41,165 bases of DNA, from contig LARN01000020.1 in assembly GCA_000980495.1 (NCBI GenBank), positions 1 to 41,165 on the forward strand, in the 5' to 3' direction. Position 1 is the stretch's first letter. Each line of letters opens with the position of its first letter. Below are positions 1-10,619 of the stretch, one piece after another. The notes beneath the pieces were generated by a model, which did no database searches, was not told where the DNA came from, and saw only the letters and a list, made by a program, of their open reading frames with translations. The translations under genes and the position numbers were made by a program. This stretch comes from Acinetobacter sp. N54.MGS-139 (GTDB taxonomy: Bacteria; Pseudomonadota; Gammaproteobacteria; Burkholderiales; Burkholderiaceae_F).

Positions 1-1071
1 AGCTCGGAGAAAACAACGATGAAGTGCTCGATCGACGAACTCGCCAAAACTTACAAGATTACAAACGCCGTTGTTGTTGCAGACAACGGACTCAACACGA
101 ATGCGAACCTGATCCGCTTGGTCAAAGAAAATCAGGGCTTCCTGCTGGCGCACAGCTTGTCCAAAGCCAAGCAAGGTTCTGTAGATGAATGGCTTAAAGA
201 CACAGGCTGGCAATGGGATAAGGAAAAAGAACGAAAGATAAAAATCATTCCTTCAAGTCTTATCGATGAAGACGGAGTCGTTCAAACCAATTACCGAATG
301 GTCATTGGCTGGAGCGAGAAACGGTATCGGGAAGACATGTTCAAAATTGAAATGCATGAGCAAGGTGCCAGAGAAGCTATTGCTCATCATGCCAAGCTCC
401 CGCTGGCCACATTCGGTTGGAAAAAATACATTGAGACCGGGAAAAATAAAGCCCAGAAAATCAACGAGAAGAAGCTCGCTAAAGATAAGAAGCTTGCCGG
501 TTATTACGCCTATTTGTTTAAAGACTCTCGAGAGTTCGACAAGGAATGGGTAAAACTTCCGGCAGAAGAAAAGAAAGAACTGTCGGGCTGGGAGATTATC
601 GAACAATACAAAAAGCAGGCGCAGATTGAAGAATGCTTCCGGATTATGAAGACAAACTTCAATTTAAGGCCGATGTATGTCTACACAGATGAACACATTG
701 AAGCACAGGTCTTGATCTGCGTTTTGGCTCTCATCCTGCTTCGAATATTAAGCAAGAAGCTCAAGCTTGCAGGCAGCCCAATGACGACAGAACAAATACT
801 TGCGGCACTCAACACCGCCAAGCTGTCGGTTCAGCTGGACAAAGAACAGCCGGCCCTTTATAGGCCGTTAAGACAAATCCTGCGTCGGCCTAAAGATGAT
901 GATCCACATGCACCGATACACCTGTACGAAGAGACAGACCTAAGCCGGATCATGAACTGCGTAGATTTAACTCCTCTGCCGCCCGTAGCAGACAAGAACG
1001 AGCTTGCACACTGTCTGAAGACACGCTTCGATACGGACAAGGAAGCTCTGGGCGCCGTTTATCAGATTTAG
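1..1071 (+). CDS. IS1634-like DDE transposase, C-terminal part (5' end outside window)
   Basis: The reading frame is open from base 1 with no stop, so the N-terminus lies outside the window. The visible part resembles IS4/IS1634-type DDE transposases, which cut and join DNA at the ends of their element. A segment VVADNGL near the start fits the strand carrying the second catalytic Asp. The segment IEECFRIMKTNFNLRPMYV fits the C-terminal block with the catalytic Glu and the downstream Lys. It is followed by a hydrophobic helix rich in Leu and Ile, as in this family. Stop is TAG at 1069. The family call is by recognition of these blocks. Whether the element is intact cannot be judged from this window. 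Confidence 0.8.
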   Translation, partial: SSEKTTMKCSIDELAKTYKITNAVVVADNGLNTNANLIRLVKENQGFLLAHSLSKAKQGSVDEWLKDTGWQWDKEKERKIKIIPSSLIDEDGVVQTNYRMVIGWSEKRYREDMFKIEMHEQGAREAIAHHAKLPLATFGWKKYIETGKNKAQKINEKKLAKDKKLAGYYAYLFKDSREFDKEWVKLPAEEKKELSGWEIIEQYKKQAQIEECFRIMKTNFNLRPMYVYTDEHIEAQVLICVLALILLRILSKKLKLAGSPMTTEQILAALNTAKLSVQLDKEQPALYRPLRQILRRPKDDDPHAPIHLYEETDLSRIMNCVDLTPLPPVADKNELAHCLKTRFDTDKEALGAVYQI

Positions 1072-1172
1072 CGAAAGACGAAATAAAAATCCGGAGGGGA
1101 GTTTTACAGTTAAAAAACTTAATTAAAGCCGAAAGCACTCTGGGGACCCAGTGATTTTGGTGTCAAAGACAG
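1..1172 (+). mobile_element. Insertion sequence, right-hand part with inferred terminus
   Basis: The transposase gene is followed by about 100 non-coding bases. At about 1173 a new reading frame begins that encodes the C-terminus of an unrelated transporter. The junction is placed near 1160-1172 because the transporter frame reads sensibly from 1173 but meets a stop codon at 1152. The sequence GTGTCAAAGACAG just before the junction is a plausible element end. The left end is outside the window, so the inverted repeat cannot be confirmed. Confidence 0.5.
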
Positions 1173-1358
1173 GCGATTTCTATGGGCGCCGTTTTCATGG
1201 GTGCGATGACCTACATCGGCAATGCCCCGAACTTCATGGTGGTCAGTATCGTTCAAAACCGCGGCGTCAAGATGCCTTCCTTCTTCGGCTTCATGGCCTG
1301 GTCGTACGGTATTTTGGTTCCGATCTTCCTCGTTCTTACATGGCTCTTCTTAATGTAA
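1173..1358 (+). pseudogene. C-terminal remnant of a NhaD/CitM-type ion transporter
   Basis: In the frame ending at the TAA at 1356 the translation includes [20 protein letters not shown] and a final hydrophobic helix ending TWLFLM. This pattern (TYIGNAPN, then KMPSFFG, then a last membrane helix) is typical of the C-terminus of sodium:proton antiporters of the NhaD and arsenite/citrate permease group. There is no start codon or ribosome binding site for it, and the frame is closed upstream by a stop at 1152 inside the insertion sequence. It is best read as the tail of a host gene cut by the element. A rho-independent terminator follows in the right place for the original gene. Confidence 0.7.
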
Positions 1359-1382
1359 GCCACTTAGGATAGATATCATTCC

Positions 1383-1421
1383 AACCGCTCCTTTCATTCG
1401 TGATCGGAGCGGTTTGTTTTT
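1383..1421 (+). terminator. Rho-independent terminator of the truncated transporter
   Basis: A 9-bp stem (AACCGCTCC with GGAGCGGTT) encloses a 14-base loop and is followed by a T-rich tract. It lies 25 bases after the stop codon of the remnant, so it was probably the native terminator of that gene. Confidence 0.8.
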
Positions 1422-1548
1422 GCCGAAACAAAACGTTCGGAAAAGAAGAGGCTGACCGCACAACTTAGGATGCAAAGCGTCAGATCGTGCGTTTGGAAAG
1501 ATACAATGATCGTATTTACGAACAGTAGAAACGAACCACACGCAATAT

Positions 1549-2262
1549 ATGTCTCACACTCATTACTATCAGGAAGACACCGATGAGGGGCTGAAGATCG
1601 CTGCGCTATTAAATCAGCTGATTGAATCCCCCGGAGCTCTGTCTAAAAAGGAATGGGAGTACCTGAATACGCTGCCCATCGGCACGCTGATGCGCGAAGC
1701 CGGCATCAGTCGTAAAGAAGCGGTTCATGTTTTTAATCAAATCGACCGGATTGAGGCAGATGTGAGCAAGATCGGGCGGTTTGAACATCTGACCGATGCT
1801 TTCATGATGTGGCTCGTAGGCGGAAGCTTCGTACTGGCCGGTGTGCTTTTGGCCTTAATTTCTATTCCTGAAAGTGTGTGGGGAAGAATCACGATTCCGA
1901 TAAGTATCGGTATTGGCCTTATCTTTATTTTTGTTCCGTTCATAGCCAGGAAGCGCGCTCTGACTTATGACAAAGACTGCTTCAGACACACCATTGTCGA
2001 AATCTTAGGCCAAGGATTGATGAAGCGCTCGGTTTTAACCACAGACGCGCTGATTCGAGAAATTCAGCCGCACGAACCAAAGAAAGCTTTGTTGGAGGTA
2101 GTTGAGAAATTTGCCCAGACGCAGAATCGAAAGATCTCAAAATACGAAGAGATTTGTCTGATTAAGCAGCTTTTGGACGGCTACAACCTTAAAATTTCTG
2201 ACCTGCCATTTGAAGTAATTGAGGAAATTGACGGCGTTTGTCCGGCAAGAAATCCGGCATGA
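1549..2262 (+). CDS. Unknown membrane protein, two predicted helices
   Basis: A 237-residue protein that I do not recognise. The first 85 residues are hydrophilic and contain a possible helix-turn-helix-like stretch (GTLMREAGISRKEAVHVFN), which is only a resemblance. Two hydrophobic segments follow at about residues 84-106 and 112-134. The last 100 residues are charged and look soluble, with alternating helices. There is no signal peptide, so the protein is likely an inner-membrane protein with cytoplasmic ends. No clear ribosome binding site precedes the ATG. The stop codon overlaps the next ATG as ATGA at 2259-2262, which suggests translation coupled to the downstream metal exporter. Confidence 0.6.
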   Translation: MSHTHYYQEDTDEGLKIAALLNQLIESPGALSKKEWEYLNTLPIGTLMREAGISRKEAVHVFNQIDRIEADVSKIGRFEHLTDAFMMWLVGGSFVLAGVLLALISIPESVWGRITIPISIGIGLIFIFVPFIARKRALTYDKDCFRHTIVEILGQGLMKRSVLTTDALIREIQPHEPKKALLEVVEKFAQTQNRKISKYEEICLIKQLLDGYNLKISDLPFEVIEEIDGVCPARNPA

Positions 2263-3212
2263 AAAAAGTAATTGAATCGACGAATTTAGAAGAGCAGCTG
2301 ACGCGCCATCACGAAGGCGACAGCGACTACACCCATCAGGGCACGGGTTCATCCAAAAAAGTACTGATCGCCGCAGTGTGTCTCACCCTGGGTTATGCAG
2401 TGATTGAGGTTATCGGCGGTTTCTTGTCGAATTCACTGGCTTTGTTGTCTGATGCGGGGCACATGGTCACCGACTCTGCCTCTCTCTTCTTTGCGCTGCT
2501 GGCTAACGTCCTGGCCGGCCGTCCCGCAAGCGGCAAGTATTCTTTTGGGTTTGCAAAACTTGAAGTATTGGCGGCGCTTTTGAATGCGCTGGCTATGTTT
2601 GTGGTGGTGCTCTGGATTGTGGTTGAAGCGGTGGAACGCTTCAGCAGTCCTGTGCCTGTCAACGGCTCGAGTGTATTTTTAGTGGCTACGCTGGGTCTGC
2701 TGATCAATATTGCCGTTGCCTGGACTCTTTCCAGAGATCAAAAAAGCATCAATACTCGCGCTGCGCTTCTGCATGTGATGGGCGACTTGCTGGGTTCCGT
2801 CGCTGCGATCACCGCCGGTATTGTGATTTACTTCGGCGGTCCTGTGATTGTCGACCCGATCCTGTCTATTTTTGTGAGTGCTTTAATCCTGCATTCTTCC
2901 TGGGGCGTCGTCAAAACTTCAGTACATCTTCTTTTGGATGGCGTTCCGGAAAATATTCCTTACCAGGAAGTCGGTTCGACCCTGGAAGCAATTCCTGGCG
3001 TTTACGCCGTGCATGATCTCCATATTTGGGACATGACGGCAAACGAAGCTGCCCTGTCTTCTCACATCGTTTTGGAACGCATGGACGAGTGGCCTCAGGT
3101 TTTAGAGAAAGCTCGTGAGATTCTGGAGAAAAAATATGGAATTTCTCACATCACGCTTCAGCCTGAACCTGTTGAGGAAATGAAAAAGCGTTTCATGTGC
3201 ATTGGTGAATAA
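2259..3212 (+). CDS. Cation diffusion facilitator, CzcD/ZitB-like metal exporter
   Basis: A member of the CDF family, which exports Zn2+ and related divalent metals from the cytoplasm in exchange for protons. Six membrane helices can be traced. The metal-site pattern is visible as D65 and H68-x3-D72 in the second helix (SDAGHMVTD) and H172-x3-D176 in the fifth (HVMGD). The His-Asp arrangement favours zinc, as in E. coli ZitB. A cytoplasmic C-terminal domain with VHDLHIWD follows. The ATG at 2259 overlaps the stop of the upstream gene and is preferred over an in-frame TTG at 2238. The N-terminus contains a short His/Asp patch (HHEGDSD) that could bind metal. Confidence 0.88.
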   Translation: MKKVIESTNLEEQLTRHHEGDSDYTHQGTGSSKKVLIAAVCLTLGYAVIEVIGGFLSNSLALLSDAGHMVTDSASLFFALLANVLAGRPASGKYSFGFAKLEVLAALLNALAMFVVVLWIVVEAVERFSSPVPVNGSSVFLVATLGLLINIAVAWTLSRDQKSINTRAALLHVMGDLLGSVAAITAGIVIYFGGPVIVDPILSIFVSALILHSSWGVVKTSVHLLLDGVPENIPYQEVGSTLEAIPGVYAVHDLHIWDMTANEAALSSHIVLERMDEWPQVLEKAREILEKKYGISHITLQPEPVEEMKKRFMCIGE

Positions 3213-3265
3213 CTTTCAGCGGTGAGGCGGACTTGTATCAAACCGTCAGGAGGGGCCTTGGAGAA

Positions 3266-3294
3266 GTTACAAATAGGCTCCCGACCGCTATAAT
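3266..3294 (+). promoter_or_regulatory. Sigma-70-type promoter upstream of pyrG
   Basis: A perfect TATAAT at 3289-3294 is preceded, with a 17-base spacer, by GTTACA at 3266-3271 (four of six matches to the -35 consensus). Transcription would start near 3301 and give a leader of about 64 bases containing ten consecutive T residues at 3341-3350. Confidence 0.65.
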
Positions 3295-3310
3295 TGATTG
3301 AATTTTGTAA

Positions 3311-5008
<1,698 letters not shown>

Positions 5009-5013
5009 TCGAC

Positions 5014-5868
5014 ATGCAGTTATGCGGTTTTGAAGTCGGTCTGAACCGACCCTTTATTCTTCTTGCCGGTCCGTGCGTCATCGAGAGCGAGCAGCTCACA
5101 CTTGATATCGCTGGCAAGATGAAAGAGATCACCGATAAACTCGGGATCCCTTATGTGTTTAAAGCAAGCTACGACAAGGCAAATCGTTCCTCGGATACGA
5201 GTTTTCGCGGCTTGGGAATGGCTAACGGCCTGCGTATTTTGGAAGAAGTTCGTCGTCAGATCGGCGTTCCGGTCGTCACCGACGTTCATACGGCCGATGA
5301 GGTTCCGGAAGTCGCCTCTGTCGTTGATCTTCTTCAGACGCCGGCTTTCCTTTGCCGTCAGACAGACTTCATTGCCGCCTGTGCCAAGAGCGGTAAGCCC
5401 GTCAATATCAAGAAGGGCCAGTTCTTGGCTCCTCAGGATATGAAGCAGGTCGTGCTCAAAGCTCGACACGCAGCTGCCGCGGCCGGTCTTTCCGAAGACC
5501 GTTTTATGGTTTGCGAGCGCGGTGCCTGTTTCGGATACAACAACCTTGTGTCCGATATGCGCAGTCTTGTGATCATGCGCGACTGCGACGCTCCGGTGAT
5601 TTTCGATGCGACGCATTCCGTTCAGCTCCCCGGCGGTCAGGGCACAAGCTCCGGCGGCCGCAGAGAATTTGTTCCTCCTCTGGCCCGCGCGGCTGTTGCG
5701 GTCGGTGTTTCCGGTCTCTTTATGGAAACGCACCCGAATCCCTGCTGCGCCAAGAGCGACGGACCGAACATGGTGCCGCTCGATAAGATGGAAGCGCTGC
5801 TGACTAATTTGCAGGGCATTGACCGACTTGTAAAGTCCGGTGAATTTTTAGAAAACCAGTTGCATTAA
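5014..5868 (+). CDS. kdsA: 3-deoxy-D-manno-octulosonate 8-phosphate synthase
   Basis: Condenses phosphoenolpyruvate with arabinose 5-phosphate to make KDO-8-phosphate, the precursor of the KDO sugar of lipopolysaccharide. The 284 residues are the family's normal length. Typical blocks are [10 protein letters not shown] near the N-terminus, [12 protein letters not shown], and [17 protein letters not shown] near the C-terminus. It starts only 5 bases after the pyrG stop, so it is very probably co-transcribed. Its substrate phosphoenolpyruvate is the product of the next gene, eno. The protein confirms a Gram-negative outer membrane. Confidence 0.96.
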   Translation: MQLCGFEVGLNRPFILLAGPCVIESEQLTLDIAGKMKEITDKLGIPYVFKASYDKANRSSDTSFRGLGMANGLRILEEVRRQIGVPVVTDVHTADEVPEVASVVDLLQTPAFLCRQTDFIAACAKSGKPVNIKKGQFLAPQDMKQVVLKARHAAAAAGLSEDRFMVCERGACFGYNNLVSDMRSLVIMRDCDAPVIFDATHSVQLPGGQGTSSGGRREFVPPLARAAVAVGVSGLFMETHPNPCCAKSDGPNMVPLDKMEALLTNLQGIDRLVKSGEFLENQLH

Positions 5869-5876
5869 CTTTTTAA

Positions 5877-7172
<1,296 letters not shown>

Positions 7173-7175
7173 TTT

Positions 7176-7481
7176 ATGGCGCGTCTGACGAAAAAGGTAA
7201 AGCTCGGAGTACCTCGATTTCTAGTCCTGGTACTCGTCGCTGCCGTTTGCGGCATTCAATATCCTTTGTGGGTCGGAAAGGGCAGCAATGCCACGCTTCT
7301 GGATTTACAAGATCAGCTGAAGACTCAGAAAGAGAAGAATGCCGCGCTGGAGCTCGAAATCTCCAGACTTGAAGGGGAGGCAGACAGCCTTCGCCAAGGA
7401 AGTGAAGCCTTAGAGAGCAGGGCCCGTGAAAAACTGAACATGATTCGCGAGAACGAATACCTAATTCGAATTGCGCCGTAA
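7176..7481 (+). CDS. ftsB: Cell division protein FtsB (septum formation initiator)
   Basis: A small single-pass inner-membrane protein of the divisome that forms a complex with FtsL and FtsQ. The 101 residues show a short basic cytoplasmic end, one hydrophobic segment at about residues 14-30, then a periplasmic coiled coil rich in Leu, Glu and Lys (about 40-75), and a C-terminal REKLNMIRENEYLIRI block typical of the DivIC/FtsB family. The gene follows eno by 3 bases and ends the pyrG-kdsA-eno-ftsB run. A terminator lies just downstream. Confidence 0.9.
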   Translation: MARLTKKVKLGVPRFLVLVLVAAVCGIQYPLWVGKGSNATLLDLQDQLKTQKEKNAALELEISRLEGEADSLRQGSEALESRAREKLNMIRENEYLIRIAP

Positions 7482-7506
7482 TTGATTACTCAAGAATCAA
7501 GAAAAT

Positions 7507-7533
7507 GCCGGAACTAAAAACTCCGGCTTTTTT
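7507..7533 (+). terminator. Rho-independent terminator after ftsB
   Basis: Stem GCCGGA with TCCGGC around a nine-base loop, directly followed by six T residues. It closes the pyrG-ftsB transcription unit. Confidence 0.8.
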
Positions 7534-7652
7534 GTGTCCGTGTCAGGCAGAAAAGACGCTTCACTTACGCGATTGAGAGTAGTCTCGATTTCAAAATTAG
7601 GAATTGAGACTTACAACAATGACGAAGTCGGATCTTTTTGTTAGGAGTGAAC

Positions 7653-8555
7653 ATGAGTAAGCCGATGACGGTGGCACGCTATGCAAAGGAGCATCGGGGT
7701 TGGTTTTACGGATGTCTGCTCCTGTTTGCACTCGTCGCTTTCTTCTGTCTGAAAGCGATTTACGATATGACGGTGTATGGCGCAAAGGCACCGCTATACG
7801 CCTTCACCGCCGGTATGGTCGGTTTCGGAGCGACGGCTCTGGGATCGCTGCCGGGCTTTTATTTTCATAAACTTTCCGATAAAGCGGAAGACTGGATGCT
7901 CGGGAGTTCGGCCGGCATGATGCTTGCTGCGGCCATCTTCTCCCTTTTACTTCCCAGTATAGATGCCAGTGAAAAGCTTTTTGCTTCTGAGTTGGCAGCA
8001 ACTCTTTGGGTTCTCTTCGGTGTTTTTCTGGGAGTTGTTTTTCTCCTCATCATTAATGCGTTGACTCCGCATGAGCATGCGGATCAGACCTATGAAGGTC
8101 CCGAGATCGAAGTTAGGAGCGGCATCTGGCTTTTTGTTCTTGCCATCATCATTCATAACATTCCCGAAGGCTTAGCGATGGGTATTTCCTTTTCCGCAGA
8201 AGATATGCAGATCGGTGTGCCTCTGACGATCGCTATTGCGCTGCAAGATTTTCCGGAAGGGCTGGCCGTGGTGCTTGCACTTTGCACGACCAATATTTCT
8301 CGAGGGAAAGCCGTCGTGATCGGAGTATTTTCCGGTTTGATGGAGCCGGTCGGCGCTTTATTCGGCGTGAGTTTAGCGGGCGGCCTGGGATATGTCTATC
8401 CGCTGGGTTTGGCCTTGTCGGCAGGAGCCATGATGTTTGTGGTTTTCCATGAAGTGATTCCGGAAACGCATCGACGAGGCCACCACAGCACCGCAACAAT
8501 CGGATTGATGTGCGGTTTCGGGCTGATGATGATTCTGGAGAAAATTTTCAGTTAG
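7653..8555 (+). CDS. ZIP family metal ion transporter (GufA/ZupT-like)
   Basis: A membrane importer of the ZIP family, which typically moves Zn2+, Fe2+ or Mn2+ into the cytoplasm. Eight hydrophobic segments can be traced over 300 residues. The family's metal-site motifs are visible as HNIPEG starting at H168 in the fourth helix and QDFPEG at about 198 in the fifth. The second motif has Asp where many members have Asn. A further EVIPETH lies in a later helix. The ATG at 7653 is chosen because AGGAG lies five bases upstream; an in-frame TTG at 7638 would lack this. The gene stands alone between the ftsB terminator and alr. Confidence 0.87.
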   Translation: MSKPMTVARYAKEHRGWFYGCLLLFALVAFFCLKAIYDMTVYGAKAPLYAFTAGMVGFGATALGSLPGFYFHKLSDKAEDWMLGSSAGMMLAAAIFSLLLPSIDASEKLFASELAATLWVLFGVFLGVVFLLIINALTPHEHADQTYEGPEIEVRSGIWLFVLAIIIHNIPEGLAMGISFSAEDMQIGVPLTIAIALQDFPEGLAVVLALCTTNISRGKAVVIGVFSGLMEPVGALFGVSLAGGLGYVYPLGLALSAGAMMFVVFHEVIPETHRRGHHSTATIGLMCGFGLMMILEKIFS

Positions 8556-8623
8556 AAAAATCTTTTCCACGACTCCTGTCGGTTTGTAGTTCACTCTAAA
8601 ATATCGCAATAGTCTTCAGCGAC

Positions 8624-9718
8624 ATGGAAAAAAGAATGACAAGACCGATTAGAGCCCTCATTGACACATACGCACTTGAAAAGAATTTGTCCTTGCTTCG
8701 TGCAAAAAGCGGTAATCGATTTTTGTGGGGCGTTGTTAAAGCCAACGCTTACGGGCACGGTTTGATCGGTCTGCTTCCAATCTTTGATAACTGGGTCGAC
8801 GGACTGGCGCTTCTTGATCCGAAAGAGGGTGTGGATATCCGCAAGGCCGGCTGGGCGAAAGCGGTATTGTTAATTGAAGGCGTCTTTGCAGCCTCCGATA
8901 TCGACATCGCGGATGAATACGGATTTGAAACCGTCATTCACAACGAAAGACAGATTGAATGGCTGGAAAAAGCCGAACTCAAGAACACGCTTCGTGTTCA
9001 CTTGAAGTGCAATACCGGTATGAACCGTTTGGGTTTCAGACCGGATGCCATCCCGCAGGTTTTATTCCGCTTGAACCATATTCCTAAAGTTGAAGTCGTC
9101 GACCTTTTGGCGCACTTTGCCAACGCTGAAGTGACCTATGGACAGGACAAACCGGTTACCGTCCAAAATCAGCTTTCTGCGCTGACTCAGCTTCGCGGTC
9201 TGTTGCCGATGTGTTTATCCAACACAGGCGGCATTTTGTGGCATGAAGCCGGAGATGAAGCGGTGCGCGCAGGTATTGCGATGTACGGTGTAAGCCCCGA
9301 CGGCAATATTTCTTCTGCTTCTTTAGGCATCGATCCCGTGATGACGCTGGAGAGCGAAATCATTGCCTTCCAGGATCTGCAGCCGGGCGAGGCCTGCGGT
9401 TACGGCTCCAAGTTTATTGCGCATCGGCCGACAAGACTGGCTGTCGTTGCCTGCGGATATGCAGACGGTTATCCCCGTAAAGACAACCCGCACCGAGAGG
9501 TCGTGGTAGAGGGCAAGAAAGTTCCTGTTATCGGCAACGTTTCTATGGACATGCTGACGATTGACGTCACCGACCAGCCGAATGCCCGGCTAGGCTCTAA
9601 AGTGGAAATTTGGGGTAAGAACCTGCCGGTCAATGAAGTCGCAAAGGGATTCGGCACGATCGGATACGAGCTTCTTTGCGACGTGAACCAGCGTGTTCCC
9701 CGCGTCTTGATTAAATAA
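8624..9718 (+). CDS. alr: Alanine racemase
   Basis: A pyridoxal-phosphate enzyme that interconverts L- and D-alanine, supplying D-alanine for peptidoglycan. The 364 residues match the family. The PLP-binding lysine is K39 in WGVVKANAYGHG. The C-terminal domain shows GYGSKF with the second catalytic base Tyr, then GYADGYPR and GNVSMDMLTIDV. An alternative ATG twelve bases downstream (8636) gives MTRPIRAL, which looks like the usual family start, and a GGAAAAAAG stretch precedes it. The true start could be either. Its last 8 bases overlap the convergent permease gene. Confidence 0.93.
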   Translation: MEKRMTRPIRALIDTYALEKNLSLLRAKSGNRFLWGVVKANAYGHGLIGLLPIFDNWVDGLALLDPKEGVDIRKAGWAKAVLLIEGVFAASDIDIADEYGFETVIHNERQIEWLEKAELKNTLRVHLKCNTGMNRLGFRPDAIPQVLFRLNHIPKVEVVDLLAHFANAEVTYGQDKPVTVQNQLSALTQLRGLLPMCLSNTGGILWHEAGDEAVRAGIAMYGVSPDGNISSASLGIDPVMTLESEIIAFQDLQPGEACGYGSKFIAHRPTRLAVVACGYADGYPRKDNPHREVVVEGKKVPVIGNVSMDMLTIDVTDQPNARLGSKVEIWGKNLPVNEVAKGFGTIGYELLCDVNQRVPRVLIK

Positions 9719-10472
9719 CAAAGCGAGTTATCAGCGAGAGCAGCAGCATGACTAAAACAAAGTAGAGCATGCTGCGAACGAGCGTCGGACCGATTTTGAC
9801 GGCATAGATTGCGCCTAAGCGGTTGCCCAAGATGCTGGCAACCGCGCAGGGGAGAGCCAACGAGTAATAAAGCGTTCCTGCGGAAGCAAACGTTGTGACC
9901 GCACCTAAATTGGCGGCGATATTAAATGATTTTGCCGTACCGGAAGCTTTAACCAAACCGGCCTTGAGTAAGAGGTGAATGCCGATCAAAAAGAAACTTC
10001 CGGCGCCCGGACCGAAAAAGCCTTCATAGAAACCGACGGACAAACCGATTACCGAGACTCTCCACCACAACCCTTTCTTCGGAAGGTCTTCTTCCGTCAG
10101 TTTGAGAGTTCCGCAAAAAAGCGAAAGGAGAATCGCAACTGGCAGAAGAAAAATCATGATGATTGTCATCTTCTCATTGGAAATGAGAAGTGTCGTCGCA
10201 GAGGCGATTACTGCGCCGAAGTAGGAAGTAATCACGCCCAACAGGACGACTTCTTTGATGACGGCGCCTCTTTTCCAGAAGGTAATCAACGCTGTAATTG
10301 AACCGAGGCTGGAAGCGAGCTTTCCGGTTCCGAGCGTGTAGTGAGCGGGAACGCCTAAGAGCAAAAGGACCGGCATTGTGATGAGACCGCCTCCGCCCGC
10401 AATAGCATCGATAAAGCCTGCAATAAAGAAAACAACGAAGCAGACGAGTATGACGGTAAGAGTGATGTCCAT
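9711..10472 (-). CDS. TSUP (TauE/SafE) family permease, YfcA-like
   Basis: A 253-residue polytopic membrane protein of the TSUP family, whose members move sulfite, sulfonates or other small organic anions. The N-terminus FFIAGFIDAIAGGGGLITMPVLL is the characteristic first repeat with its Gly-rich turn. A second related repeat occurs near the middle (GFYEGFFGPGAGSFF), as expected for this internally duplicated family. At least seven hydrophobic helices can be followed. It converges on alr with an 8-base overlap and is divergent from the histidine kinase. The substrate cannot be told from sequence; sharing an upstream region with a sensor kinase could mean common control. Confidence 0.85.
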   Translation of the reverse strand: MDITLTVILVCFVVFFIAGFIDAIAGGGGLITMPVLLLLGVPAHYTLGTGKLASSLGSITALITFWKRGAVIKEVVLLGVITSYFGAVIASATTLLISNEKMTIIMIFLLPVAILLSLFCGTLKLTEEDLPKKGLWWRVSVIGLSVGFYEGFFGPGAGSFFLIGIHLLLKAGLVKASGTAKSFNIAANLGAVTTFASAGTLYYSLALPCAVASILGNRLGAIYAVKIGPTLVRSMLYFVLVMLLLSLITRFVI

Positions 10473-10568
10473 GATTCGGATCGAGGCAGTGTTTTAATAA
10501 TGAAGAAATTATGCTCGTCCGAAATTGCCAAAAGCCAAAATGTTCTTAAGTAAAAATCCTCAGAGAGT

Positions 10569-10591
10569 CCCTGAGTTTCTCGGGGGATAAT
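10569..10591 (+). promoter_or_regulatory. Hairpin overlapping a candidate -10 box before the kinase gene
   Basis: In the 147-base divergent region, CCCTGAG (10569-10575) and CTCGGGG (10579-10585) can pair with one G-U pair around a three-base loop. A GATAAT at 10586-10591 directly follows and could be a -10 box. No good -35 is seen. An operator for the regulator encoded here is possible but unproven. Confidence 0.3.
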
Positions 10592-10619
10592 TTCTAAAGA
10601 TTATTTCTCTGAACTTCCC

